NCBI GenBank assembly: GCA_947377275.1
Contig: CANCFV010000025.1
Location: 1 to 33,559 of the forward strand
Direction: 5' to 3'
Length of the DNA stretch: 33,559 bases
Source: Burkholderiales bacterium
GTDB lineage: Bacteria > Pseudomonadota > Gammaproteobacteria > Burkholderiales > Burkholderiaceae_C
Shown here: in pieces, positions 13,629 to 21,570 of the stretch
Position numbering within the stretch: the first letter of the stretch is position 1
Layout of the letters: each line of letters opens with the position of its first letter
Made by a program: the position numbers and the translations under genes
The notes under the pieces: generated by a model
Told to the model about the DNA's origin: nothing
Seen by the model: only the letters and a program-made list of their open reading frames with translations
Databases searched by the model: none

Positions 13629-14666
13629 TCACTGCCACGTTTCAGTGGGCTGGCTGCAATCGGGCGCAGACGGATTCACATCACAGCGCACGCGCTTGAT
13701 GATCTTGAGCCCCTTCTTGTCGTAGAAGCCCTTTTCGGCCATGTCGATGCGGCCGTCGCGCATCAAGGTGATGTAGCGCTCGGCATCGGCGCCGCTGGGG
13801 TCCATCCAGTACTTGGCCGGGATGGTGGCGTCGGCACGGCGGGTCAGCTCGATCACGCTCTCGTAACGGCTCAGCCAGACTTCGCGCGATTTTTGGCCAT
13901 AGCCCTCAGGGAAGCGGTCGCGCTTGAAGATCATCTGGTAGGTCAAGATGGTCATCGGGAAGCGGTGCACTGCGCCCTTGGTGCCCAAGCCCTTTTGCAG
14001 CTCCAGCGGCTTGTAGGCAATGGCCGGGGCCATGATGACGTCGACGTTGCCATTGTTGAACATGGTGCCAAAGTTGGTCACGTCGGCCACCACAGGGCGC
14101 GCGCCCACGCGCTGGATGAGCTGGGCCTGGGCCTTGTCGTGGTCAAAGGCGGCCACTCGCTTGCCCGATGCAGCTTCGAGGTTGCTGATCTGGCGGTCGT
14201 TCACGAAGGCATATGCAGCCCCCAAGGGCACGATGCCACCGACCTCGTAGGCGCCTTGCACCATCAACGGTGCGGCCTTGGGCGACGAAAACGTCTGGAT
14301 GACCTTGCGCACCACTTCGTAGCTCGCCGCCATGTCGAGCTTGCCGTTGTGGACGACGGTCGAGGCGCCGACCGAGTCGATCGCTGCGGTCAGGCTGTTG
14401 AAAGCGCGCGTGCGCAAGGCCGTGGCCATCACGGCGTCGCACTGGCCGGTGCGGAAGTCTTCGACGGCGACGTGCTCGTCGATGTAGGCCTTGAGCTCAA
14501 GGTCGCCGCCGTACTTTTGCATCTCGATGGCGTAGTCCTTGGCGGCATTGAAGCCATCGCCACTGGTGCCCAAGATGTCGAACACACACACTTTTTGTTT
14601 GGCCGCCATCACGGGGCTGCACACGATCAAAGCCGCCACGGCGGCGCACTGCCAAGTCTTCTTCAC
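13629..14666 (-). CDS. AdeT-like putative solute-binding periplasmic protein
   Basis: This 345-aa protein has a signal peptide (KKTWQCAAVAALIVCSPVMA, cut before AKQK). The mature start KVCVFDILGTSGDGFNAAKDYAIEMQKYG, the segment YIDEHVAVEDFRTGQCDAVMATALRTRAFN and the PAKYWMDPSGADAERYI region match the AdeT1/2 'putative solute-binding protein' family. Its fold resembles TRAP/ABC binding proteins, and some members were reported in connection with drug efflux. GTG at 14666 is preferred as start because GGAG lies 7 nt upstream; another GTG at 14681 lies in or before that site. No transporter genes adjoin it, so its partner and ligand are unknown. Confidence 0.85.
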   Translation of the reverse strand: MKKTWQCAAVAALIVCSPVMAAKQKVCVFDILGTSGDGFNAAKDYAIEMQKYGGDLELKAYIDEHVAVEDFRTGQCDAVMATALRTRAFNSLTAAIDSVGASTVVHNGKLDMAASYEVVRKVIQTFSSPKAAPLMVQGAYEVGGIVPLGAAYAFVNDRQISNLEAASGKRVAAFDHDKAQAQLIQRVGARPVVADVTNFGTMFNNGNVDVIMAPAIAYKPLELQKGLGTKGAVHRFPMTILTYQMIFKRDRFPEGYGQKSREVWLSRYESVIELTRRADATIPAKYWMDPSGADAERYITLMRDGRIDMAEKGFYDKKGLKIIKRVRCDVNPSAPDCSQPTETWQ

Positions 14667-14757
14667 TGTCTGTCTCCGCACTTGTTTGCACCCTCATCAA
14701 GGGGACGAGGTCGGGCGATTGTGGGGCCGATCAGCGCCCGCCTGCAACCCGATGTTT

Positions 14758-14771
14758 CACGCACATGCGTG
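14758..14771. other. Short palindromic hairpin after the SET-domain gene
   Basis: CACGCA (14758-14763) and TGCGTG (14766-14771) pair around two bases, next to the palindrome GGCATGCC (14771-14778). The stop of the SET gene is 9 bp away. There is no T-run, so termination is uncertain. Confidence 0.25.
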
Positions 14772-14780
14772 GCATGCCGC

Positions 14781-15311
14781 TCACAGCGTCCCTTGGCATT
14801 GGGGCGCACCGCAGGCACAGCGCAGGCGGCCAGCGTGGTGTGTGGCACCGTAGCGCACGGTGATCTCTTGGCCTGCAGCGATGTCATCAAGGGCGTAGAA
14901 CGCGACGCGGCCCTGCTGTACCTTGAGCACTGCGTTGGGGTTGCACGCGTGGTTGGTGAAGCGCAAGGGGTCGCTGGACGAGGTCGCGTCAACGGCCCGT
15001 TTGTCTGAGATGGCGACCATGAAGATGCGCCCGGTGAGGCGCTCGGCTTCGCGGGCACGGGCGCGGGCCTGTTTCATGTCGACGAACTCGCCACGGACCT
15101 CGCCGATCTTGGCGCGCGCGGGGATGGGCTCGGCCGCGAAAGCGCCTTGCCCATCGATGGGGCTGGGGCCCACGCTCACCTTGAACTTTTGCGGATCAGC
15201 GATGCGGCGCGCCACGGCCTGGTCACCGGACTGCTCACCGGCTGGCACAGGCTCAGCGGCGGTGGGGGCATCGGCCAGCGTGGGGGCTATGAGGGGGCGC
15301 AGCGTGGGCAT
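14781..15311 (-). CDS. SET-domain protein lysine methyltransferase
   Basis: This 176-aa protein has an Ala/Pro-rich N-terminal ~40 residues and then a complete small SET domain. It shows GQGAFAAEPIPA (54-65), IGEVRGEF, RFTNHACNPNA (117-127, the N-H-x-C substrate/SAM motif), Tyr154 in EITVRYG, and a post-SET cysteine cluster (C165, C167, C172) completing a zinc site with the SET cysteine. SET proteins transfer a methyl group from SAM to protein lysines. It follows the SAM methyltransferase gene by 18 bp on the same strand, in a set that also includes proQ and an HU with a Lys-rich tail, making basic nucleic-acid-binding proteins possible substrates (inference). The ribosome-binding site is weak. 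Confidence 0.9.
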   Translation of the reverse strand: MPTLRPLIAPTLADAPTAAEPVPAGEQSGDQAVARRIADPQKFKVSVGPSPIDGQGAFAAEPIPARAKIGEVRGEFVDMKQARARAREAERLTGRIFMVAISDKRAVDATSSSDPLRFTNHACNPNAVLKVQQGRVAFYALDDIAAGQEITVRYGATHHAGRLRCACGAPQCQGTL

Positions 15312-15329
15312 GAGCAGCAGGCAAACGCC

Positions 15330-16652
15330 TCAAGCGGGCAACAGGCCATCGGCCTTGAGCAAGGATTCCAGGCATTGGTCCTGGATGCCATAGAAGGCCT
15401 TGATGTCGTCGATCTGCTTGAGCACCGTTTGCGCCGACGTGGGCTGCTTGCGCTTGACCGCCAAGATCATCTTGTTCTTGTTGGTGTGCTCTAGTGAGAT
15501 GAACTCGAACACCTGCGTGTCGTAGCCGGCCGCCTCAAGCAGCATGGCGCGCAGGCCGTCGGTCAGCATCTCGGCCTGCTGGCCCAGGTGAATGCCGTGC
15601 TGCAAGATGGGCTTGAGCGGGTGTGGGCTGAGCAGCTGTGGCCTGATTTGCTTGTGGCAGCAGGGCGAGCACATGATGATCTCGGCACCGGCGCGGATGC
15701 CCAGGTGGATGGCGTAGTCGGTGGCCACGTCACAGGCGTGCAGCGCGATCATCACGTTGAGCGCGGCTGGGTGGTAGTCGCGCACATCGCCCTGCTCGTA
15801 GCCCATGCCTTGCAGGTGCAGCTTGTCGATGACGCGCTGGCAGAGCTTGACCAGGTCGTCGCGCAGCTCAACGCCGGTGACGTGGGCATCGCGCTGCAAA
15901 GTCTCACGCAACCAATCGTGGATGGCAAAGGTCAAATAGCCTTTGCCCGAGCCAAAGTCGACCACATGCAATGCATGCTGGTCTTGCAGGCCAGAACGCT
16001 CGAGGGCGTGCGAGAACACCTCGACGAACTTGTTGATCTGCTTCCATTTGCGCGACATGGCCGGAACCAGTTGGCCATTGGCATCGGTCACGCCCAGCTC
16101 GTGCAAGAAGGGGCGCGACAGGCTCAAGAAGCGGTGTTTGTCTCGGTTGTGGCCCGCGGCCGCATCGACAGGCTTGCCATGTGGCGATGCGATGGCGAGC
16201 GCGGTGGCCGTGTCGCCTTGGGGCTCGGCCTTGGCGTTCGATGGCTTGCCCACACGCAGGCTGGCCTTGCCCTTTTTGCTCATGGCCAACTGCACCTCTT
16301 CGGTGGGCGTGTGCAGGTGCACGTTGCGGAACGCGCCTGCGGCCATCCAGGCCATGAGCAAGCCCAGGCCGTCGGCCAAGGGCCAATTTTTGGTGATGTC
16401 GCGGGTGGGGTAGCGCAACAGCACGCTCAGGTGCGGCTCGTCGCGCAGGCTGATGGCGCGCACGATGATGCGCTGCACATCGGGGCCTTGCGCATCGATC
16501 AGCTCTTGTCCACCTTGGTAATGGACCAGCACGAGCTTGAGCAAGCGGCCAGCCTCGATGGCTTCGCGCAACAAGCGCTCAAAGCGCGACAAGGCCGCAG
16601 CGTTGCCCTCGGGGGGCGGTGTCGCTGCGGCGGACGCCACAAGCGCGTTCAT
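15330..16652 (-). CDS. Class I SAM-dependent methyltransferase (Methyltransf_32/GSTCD-like)
   Basis: This 440-aa protein has an N-terminal half of unknown fold containing a low-complexity linker (~130-170). The C-terminal half is a Rossmann methyltransferase with motif I VVDFGSGKGYLTFAI (230-244), the acidic ribose-binding segment VTGVELRDDLV, ALHACDVATDYAI (303-315) and a CSPCCHKQ cysteine/histidine motif (328-335). The last two are typical of the Methyltransf_32 group, including eukaryotic GSTCD/METTL25-like proteins, whose characterised members suggest RNA or protein substrates. The ATG overlaps the stop of the proQ-like gene by 4 bp, so translation is coupled to an RNA chaperone gene, and an RNA-related substrate is a reasonable inference. 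The substrate itself is not identifiable. Confidence 0.88.
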   Translation of the reverse strand: MNALVASAAATPPPEGNAAALSRFERLLREAIEAGRLLKLVLVHYQGGQELIDAQGPDVQRIIVRAISLRDEPHLSVLLRYPTRDITKNWPLADGLGLLMAWMAAGAFRNVHLHTPTEEVQLAMSKKGKASLRVGKPSNAKAEPQGDTATALAIASPHGKPVDAAAGHNRDKHRFLSLSRPFLHELGVTDANGQLVPAMSRKWKQINKFVEVFSHALERSGLQDQHALHVVDFGSGKGYLTFAIHDWLRETLQRDAHVTGVELRDDLVKLCQRVIDKLHLQGMGYEQGDVRDYHPAALNVMIALHACDVATDYAIHLGIRAGAEIIMCSPCCHKQIRPQLLSPHPLKPILQHGIHLGQQAEMLTDGLRAMLLEAAGYDTQVFEFISLEHTNKNKMILAVKRKQPTSAQTVLKQIDDIKAFYGIQDQCLESLLKADGLLPA

Positions 16653-17554
16653 GGGCGACGCGGTGGGCGCTTGCCCTGGCCTTCACGCGGGGCGCGGTCG
16701 CCTTCGGGACGTGGGCCGCGAGGACCTTGGCCGGGGCCGTTGCGGGCGGCATCACGGGGGCCATTGCGGCCGTCACCGCGACCAGGGCCACGGCCCTCAG
16801 GGCGAGGACCATCGCCACGCACGCCCTCGGGACGGCGCGGACGCAGCGCGTCTTCTTTGGCGTCTTCGCGGGCCAAAGCCAAGAGGCCATCCAAGGCCTC
16901 AACGGGCAAGCCCTTGAGCGCGCAGAAGTTGGCCGTGGTCAGCTTGGTGGTCTCGAAATCACGCAGCAAAGCGGCGCGGTTGCGGCGCTGTTGGACTTCG
17001 AGCTCGAGCTTGGCGCCTTCAGCCTCGCGCTTGGCATTGACGGTGGTGCGGCGACGGGCCAGCTCATCCGTTGCCAGTTGGCGGTGCTCGTCGCTGAGCT
17101 CGCCCGCAGGCTGACCGTCCAGGTCAAAGCGCTGCTTGCCCTTGCTGACGGCCATCAAGTAAGACGTGGTACCGGTGTGGCGACGGAAGTAGGCCGACAG
17201 GGCCTGCTTGCTGAACACGCCAGGGGCGCGCTCTTGGATGTCGACCTGGATGCGCAGCTTGAAGGGCTTGGCTGGACCGGCGAACAGCGCAGGGAAGAAC
17301 TCGGCCAGACGGGCGGCGGTGGCAGCGGGCGACTCGGTGGGCTTGGCCGCAGCGGCGGCTGTGGCAGGTGCTGCGTCAGCGTCGCCGGCGTCCACGGGGT
17401 CGGTGCCATCGGCTTGGGCCACGTCGGAGGCCTCCACGGCTTCAGGGGTGGCGGGCGCGCTGTCTGGCACGTGAGCGCTCGCGTGGTCTGGCGCCGCTTC
17501 AGGCGCTGAGGTGGGAGCAGCTTGTTCGGCAGGCGCCGGAGAGGTCGAGGACAT
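16649..17554 (-). CDS. proQ: ProQ/FinO-family RNA chaperone
   Basis: This 301-aa protein has three parts. Residues 1-75 are Ala/Pro/Asp-rich and acidic, likely disordered. Residues ~76-170 are the ProQ/FinO domain: LAEFFPALFAGPAKPFKLRIQ, DIQERAPGVFSKQALSAYFRRHTGT, SYLMAVSKGKQRFDLDGQ and LSDEHRQLATDELARRR. Residues ~235-301 are an Arg/Gly/Pro-rich tail with repeated RPEG/GRGDGR-type motifs. ProQ proteins bind structured RNAs and sRNA-mRNA pairs; the RG tail is likely an additional RNA-binding region. The gene overlaps the downstream methyltransferase gene by 4 bp. Whether it is the orthologue of E. coli proQ or a paralogue cannot be told from sequence alone. Confidence 0.9.
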   Translation of the reverse strand: MSSTSPAPAEQAAPTSAPEAAPDHASAHVPDSAPATPEAVEASDVAQADGTDPVDAGDADAAPATAAAAAKPTESPAATAARLAEFFPALFAGPAKPFKLRIQVDIQERAPGVFSKQALSAYFRRHTGTTSYLMAVSKGKQRFDLDGQPAGELSDEHRQLATDELARRRTTVNAKREAEGAKLELEVQQRRNRAALLRDFETTKLTTANFCALKGLPVEALDGLLALAREDAKEDALRPRRPEGVRGDGPRPEGRGPGRGDGRNGPRDAARNGPGQGPRGPRPEGDRAPREGQGKRPPRRP

Positions 17555-17647
17555 GGGTCAATCGTTTGGAGACAGAACCCCCGATTGTCACCCCGACTGG
17601 GCTGTTGCGCAGCAAGAGATTGCGTTGGGCAACTCACAGAAAGGCAA

Positions 17648-17670
17648 ACGGCACCACGAAGGTGCCGTTG
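17648..17670 (-). terminator. Terminator-like hairpin after the HU gene
   Basis: AACGGCACC (17648-17656) and GGTGCCGTT (17662-17670) form a perfect 9-bp stem with a 5-nt loop. On the minus strand it is followed by TGCCTTTCTG, a modest T-rich stretch. It is about 30 bp past the HU stop and upstream of proQ. Confidence 0.65.
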
Positions 17671-17679
17671 CGAACTCAC

Positions 17680-17695
17680 AGGCCCTTGGGCCTGA
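17680..17695. other. Second hairpin directly after the HU stop
   Basis: CAGGCCC (17680-17686) and GGGCCTG (17689-17695) pair with a 2-bp loop, 5 bp beyond the HU stop. With the terminator at 17648-17670 it makes a two-hairpin 3' UTR that could stabilise an abundant mRNA. Confidence 0.45.
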
Positions 17696-17700
17696 AGCGA

Positions 17701-18120
17701 TCACTTCTTCTTGGCAGCGGCCTTCTTGGCGGCGGGCTTGGCAGCAGGCTTTGCTGCTGGCTTGGCGGCCTTCTTGTCTGCCTTTTTGTCAGCTGGCTTA
17801 GCGACAGGCTTGGCGGCCTTGGCAGCGGCCTTCTTGGCGGCGGCCTTGGGGTCCACGGCGGCCTTGAAGGTGGCGCCTGGGGTGAACTTGGGCAGCTTGG
17901 CGGCAGCGATCTTGATCTTGTCGCCGGTGCTGGGGTTCACGCCGTTGCGGGCAGCGCGTGCGTGCAGCTTGAACGAACCAAAGCCGGGGATGACCAAGCC
18001 GTCGCCCTTTTTCACCGTCGACACGACGGTGTCAAGCAAGGTGTCGAGGATGCGGCCAGCTTCGGCCTTGGTCAGGGAATGCTTGTCAGCCAGATGCTGG
18101 ATCAGTTCGGTCTTGTTCAT
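17701..18120 (-). CDS. HU-family DNA-binding protein with histone-H1-like Lys/Ala tail
   Basis: This 139-aa protein has an HU domain at residues 1-90: MNKTELIQHLADKHSLTKAE, the arm strand VIPGFGSFKLHARAARNGVNPSTG and IKIAAAKLPKFTPG. A tail at 91-139 is made almost only of Lys, Ala and Pro in KAAAKKAAAK and KPAAKPAAK repeats, like eukaryotic linker-histone tails. Such two-part HU proteins are known from Burkholderiales and some other proteobacteria, and act in nucleoid compaction. The start at 18120 is the natural HU start; the frame continues upstream without similarity. The tail codons form a low-complexity repetitive DNA stretch prone to length variation. It is a separate transcript from proQ, judging by the hairpins between them. 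Confidence 0.93.
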   Translation of the reverse strand: MNKTELIQHLADKHSLTKAEAGRILDTLLDTVVSTVKKGDGLVIPGFGSFKLHARAARNGVNPSTGDKIKIAAAKLPKFTPGATFKAAVDPKAAAKKAAAKAAKPVAKPADKKADKKAAKPAAKPAAKPAAKKAAAKKK

Positions 18121-18313
18121 GAGGCGATGGTTGTTGGGTTGCACCCGCAAACGTCGGGCAGGGCCATTGTGCAGTAACTGCCGCCGTTTTTGCCAGCCCT
18201 GAAAGCCACCAAATGCTTGCATCGTGCGTGTTCATGGGGGCTCTGAGGCATTGGCGCATCGTTTGAGGTGGGTGACCCAATGCGGGCAGACCCTGATCAA
18301 GGCTTGCGCCAAC

Positions 18314-21076
18314 TCAAAACGACAGCCGCGCTTCCAGCACCACGGTGCGGCCACGCGGGTCGAAATAGCGCTCGTCGTAGCCCACCATGTTGGCCTTGAG
18401 ACCCCCGCCGGTGTTGATGGACAAGGGAGGTGGGGTGTCGAGCACATTGAGGACACCCACGTTGAGGAGCAAGCCGCCGCTGGCCTGCCAGGTGCTGAGC
18501 CAGTCCCACGTGAGGAAGGTGGGCACCTTCAAGCGCAGCTTGGCCGTGTCGCCCGTGGGCTGGCCTTGGGCATCGAGCGCCTGCACCGTTTGCTCGGCCT
18601 CTCGGTAGCCTGACTGGAAGGCCAACGTGAGCGTGTGCCACCACGCTCGCGTTGGCTGCAAGGTGGCCGACCAGCGGCCGCGCCAGCGCAAGGTGGCACC
18701 GCCGCCAGTGTCATTGGCCAAGGTGCTTTCACGCGGCCCGCCCGGATAAAGCTGCGAACTTTGGCTGACCAAGGCCGTGGCCATGAGCCGTGTGGACAGC
18801 GCACCCAAGGGCGTGGGGTGGCGTGTGGCCACGTCAAAGTCGATGCCGCTGCTGCGCAAGGTGCCCAGGTTGCGCGGCTGCTGCAGCAAGGCCGCATCGC
18901 CATTGGCGTTGGTGGTGAAGGCCTCAGTGTGGGCCAGCGGATCGGCGAACACGGTCGATTCGGGCAACACACCCACGCGCTGGCGGATGGCCACGGCCCA
19001 GGCATCCACGTCCAGGGTCAAGCCAGGCGCAGGCTCGATGCGCAAGCCCACGGAGGCGTGCACCGAGCGCTCGGGCGAGAGCTGCGGGTTGCCCTTGGCC
19101 ACGATGGGGAAGTAGACGTCGGTGCCCAAAGTGCAGGTTTGGCCCTGTGCCGCCAAGGCGGCTTGCAAGGCCGCGTCGCAGCGGTGGTACTGCGTGTCGC
19201 CTTGGTTTTGCTGTGTGGCGGCGGCTTGTGCCAAGGCCGGTGCCTTGAAGCCGGTGCCCACGGATGCACGCCAGGTCACGGTGGGCGATGCGCGCCAGCG
19301 CGCGTGCGTTTGCCCGGTAAGCGCCGAGCCACCCAGGCTGTCGTGGTCGGCACGCAAGGCGGCACCCAGCTCCCAAGCGGGCGTCACGGGCGCTTGCCAT
19401 TCGGTGAACAGGCCGATGCGGTGGCGCCGGACCAAAAAAGGCGTGCTGCCAAAGGTGTCGCCCACGCGAGCGAAGTAGGCATCGGGCGTGTCGGCGACTT
19501 CGCCGGTGGCGACGTTGGCGAGCCGGGCCTCGGCGAGCGCGCTGGTCATGCGCTTGAGCGACTCGCTCAGCACATCGGCCCCCACCGACCAGCGCAAGGG
19601 CCCGCCGTCGAGCTGCGCCACGTCGCGTGAAGCCAGGGCCTGCCATTGCCACAGCGTGGCGCGACTGCGCTGCCAGTCGCCGTCGTAGGCGATGTCGCGC
19701 AGGCTTTGCAAGGCCTGGGCCGATTGCTGGCTGGTGGGCAGCCAGGGCTTGTATTCGCCCGCCGCAATCAAGTCGTAGACCGCGGCGTTGGTGGTGACGC
19801 CTTTGACGCGTCCTTCAACGGTGTTGACAGAATGGCCCAAGCCAGTGGACCACTGCCAGCCTTGGTGGCGGCCGTCGAAGCGCAAGGCCAGGTCAATCAA
19901 GGTGGACGTGTCGGTGGTGACGCGCGGGCCCAGGCCTTCCAGACGCAGGTTGCCGTAGGCCAGGCCCCCGTAGTCGTTGAAGCTTTGGCCTTGCAGGCCG
20001 TTGCTGGCGTCTGGCGTAACAGACCAATAGCCAAAGGCGGTGGCGGCCGGCGCCTGCTGCACGGTGCTGCGGCTGCGCGAGAGCAGCACATCGAACTGCC
20101 ATTGCTGGCCCGGTGCAACCTGCCGGGTGTAGCTGGCCATGGTGTGCTGGTCGTCGCGCTGGGGCACCAGGTCGGCCTGCGCGGCGTAGTCGTACCAACA
20201 GGCTTGGTCAACGGCCACTTGGCCTGAAGGGCACTGGCCATTGGCCGCGAGGTAGGGGTTGTACAAACCGCCGCCGTCCACCGCGAAGTTGGCGGGGTTG
20301 CTAACGGTGCTCAGGCCATTGATCAGGCGGTAGCGCTGGCCACCCTCGGTGAAATCGATCTGGCCCGATTTGGCAAAACTGCGGTCAGCCGCGCGCAGGG
20401 CCGAGCGCCGAGCCGCACCGGCGCTCAGGGTGAGGTTGTGGCCGTCTTGGTCGACATCGCCCAGGCCCTTGAAGGCGCTTATGCGCCACTCGCGGCCGCC
20501 GCCACGGGGCAGCGTCAAGCTCAACGTGCCTTCGCTGACGTCGGTGCCGCGGCGGGCAATGACGTTGATGACGCCCCCGATGGCATCGGCTCCGTAGACC
20601 GCCGAAGCGCCGGTGCTGAGCAGCTCGATGCGGTCGATCGCGGCCAGCGGCAGGGTGTTGAGGTCAACGCCGTTCATGGCCCCCAGCAGGGTCTGGCCCG
20701 CAAACGAGACCACACGGTGGCCATTGAGCAGCACCAGCGTGTAGGCCTCGCCCAGGTCGTGGATGGACACGCCCGCAAAGCCCTGGGTTTCAGGCCCCAC
20801 GGCCGTGGCCTGGCGCGTGACACCTTGCACCATGGGCAGGTTCTGTAGCAGCTCGGTGGTGCTGCGCGCGCCGCTGCGTTCGATGTCCGCGCGGGTGAGC
20901 CCGGTCAAGGGCAAGGCGCTGTCGGTGCTGACGCGTGGCAAGGCACTGCCGGTGACGCGCACTTCGGGCAGGGACTGCAAGGGGGGCTGGGCCTGCGCAT
21001 GGGCGGCCACAGGGCAGCACACAGCGGCAGCCCAAGCCACCGCCTTCAGCACCCTTGGGGGCTGGGGTCGGGTCAT
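18314..21076 (-). CDS. TonB-dependent outer-membrane receptor
   Basis: This 920-aa protein has a signal peptide (VLKAVAWAAAVCCPVAAHAQA). The plug domain follows with LPEVRVTGSALPRVSTDSALP, IERSGARSTTELLQNLPMVQG, YTLVLLNGHRVV and IDRIELLSTGASAVYGADAIGGVINVIARR, the strongest TonB-receptor signature. A ~700-residue beta-barrel follows and ends RTVVLEARLSF, with the terminal Phe expected for BAM insertion. GAGGA 8 nt before the ATG supports the start at 21076. The substrate is unknown: no siderophore or cobalamin gene is nearby, and the architecture (two extracellular-loop cysteine pairs) does not decide it. It follows the small secreted protein and the kinase/ECF genes on the same strand, so it may be in their regulon. 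Confidence 0.95.
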   Translation of the reverse strand: MTRPQPPRVLKAVAWAAAVCCPVAAHAQAQPPLQSLPEVRVTGSALPRVSTDSALPLTGLTRADIERSGARSTTELLQNLPMVQGVTRQATAVGPETQGFAGVSIHDLGEAYTLVLLNGHRVVSFAGQTLLGAMNGVDLNTLPLAAIDRIELLSTGASAVYGADAIGGVINVIARRGTDVSEGTLSLTLPRGGGREWRISAFKGLGDVDQDGHNLTLSAGAARRSALRAADRSFAKSGQIDFTEGGQRYRLINGLSTVSNPANFAVDGGGLYNPYLAANGQCPSGQVAVDQACWYDYAAQADLVPQRDDQHTMASYTRQVAPGQQWQFDVLLSRSRSTVQQAPAATAFGYWSVTPDASNGLQGQSFNDYGGLAYGNLRLEGLGPRVTTDTSTLIDLALRFDGRHQGWQWSTGLGHSVNTVEGRVKGVTTNAAVYDLIAAGEYKPWLPTSQQSAQALQSLRDIAYDGDWQRSRATLWQWQALASRDVAQLDGGPLRWSVGADVLSESLKRMTSALAEARLANVATGEVADTPDAYFARVGDTFGSTPFLVRRHRIGLFTEWQAPVTPAWELGAALRADHDSLGGSALTGQTHARWRASPTVTWRASVGTGFKAPALAQAAATQQNQGDTQYHRCDAALQAALAAQGQTCTLGTDVYFPIVAKGNPQLSPERSVHASVGLRIEPAPGLTLDVDAWAVAIRQRVGVLPESTVFADPLAHTEAFTTNANGDAALLQQPRNLGTLRSSGIDFDVATRHPTPLGALSTRLMATALVSQSSQLYPGGPRESTLANDTGGGATLRWRGRWSATLQPTRAWWHTLTLAFQSGYREAEQTVQALDAQGQPTGDTAKLRLKVPTFLTWDWLSTWQASGGLLLNVGVLNVLDTPPPLSINTGGGLKANMVGYDERYFDPRGRTVVLEARLSF

Positions 21077-21153
21077 GGGCGGGGTCCTCGGGGAGGTGAG
21101 ACGAAGCAAGGGCGGCAACCATGAGCGGTCAGGCTGCCGCCAAAAGACTCATC

Positions 21154-21468
21154 TCAATGCCCGACAGCTTTGTTGCCGAGCTTTTCTTGGAGGTCGCCAG
21201 GCATGCGGGGAGGCACAGGTGGGCGGGGGTTTGGCGCGGGAAACTGGCGATCCTGACCTGGACTGACCGATGCGCCTTTGGCCTCTTCCAAAGGCTTATT
21301 GGCATTGCGCACGCCCGCTGCGACCTCGGCCGATGGGGCAGACGCTTTGGCGGCAACGGCCTTGGGGGACTTGGCCTTGGCGGGTGGCTCAGCGTGGCTC
21401 ATGCCCATCGCCAGCAGGCCCAAGATGGCGGCGATCAGCGCGCGGGTGGGGACAAGGGAAGCTTTCAT
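21154..21468 (-). CDS. Small proline-rich secreted protein of unknown function
   Basis: This 104-aa protein has a clear signal peptide (PTRALIAAILGLLAMGMSHA, cut before EPPAK). The mature ~78 residues are rich in Pro, Ala and Lys and likely extended or disordered (PPAKAKSPKAVAAKASAPSAEV, PAPNPRPPVPPRMPG). I do not recognise a family. GGAG 8 nt before the ATG supports the start. It lies between the kinase gene and the TonB receptor gene, all on the same strand. A periplasmic accessory for TonB-linked transport, or a kinase-regulon product, is possible but speculative. The codon use matches its neighbours. Confidence 0.7.
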   Translation of the reverse strand: MKASLVPTRALIAAILGLLAMGMSHAEPPAKAKSPKAVAAKASAPSAEVAAGVRNANKPLEEAKGASVSPGQDRQFPAPNPRPPVPPRMPGDLQEKLGNKAVGH

Positions 21469-21570
21469 GCGGTGACTCCTGTGTGTAGGTGGTGTGGACG
21501 CGGTGTTGGGTGGCGCCCCCTTGAAGTAAACGCGTTTTGCCTGACGAAAGCGACGGGGCCTTGCACATGG

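Noticed and set aside
14753-14768. A parS site (TGTTTCACG followed by CACATGC)
   Set aside because: Only the left half matches the 16-bp parS palindrome; the right half does not.
15588-17114. A 508-codon plus-strand frame across the methyltransferase and proQ genes
   Set aside because: It is a shadow of two real genes, with an Arg/Ser/Pro-rich tail arising from the opposite strand of the RG-rich proQ end.
17701-17870. Lys/Ala/Pro-coding repeats as a tandem repeat or CRISPR-like array
   Set aside because: The repetition is explained by the Lys/Ala tail of HU; there are no regular spacers.
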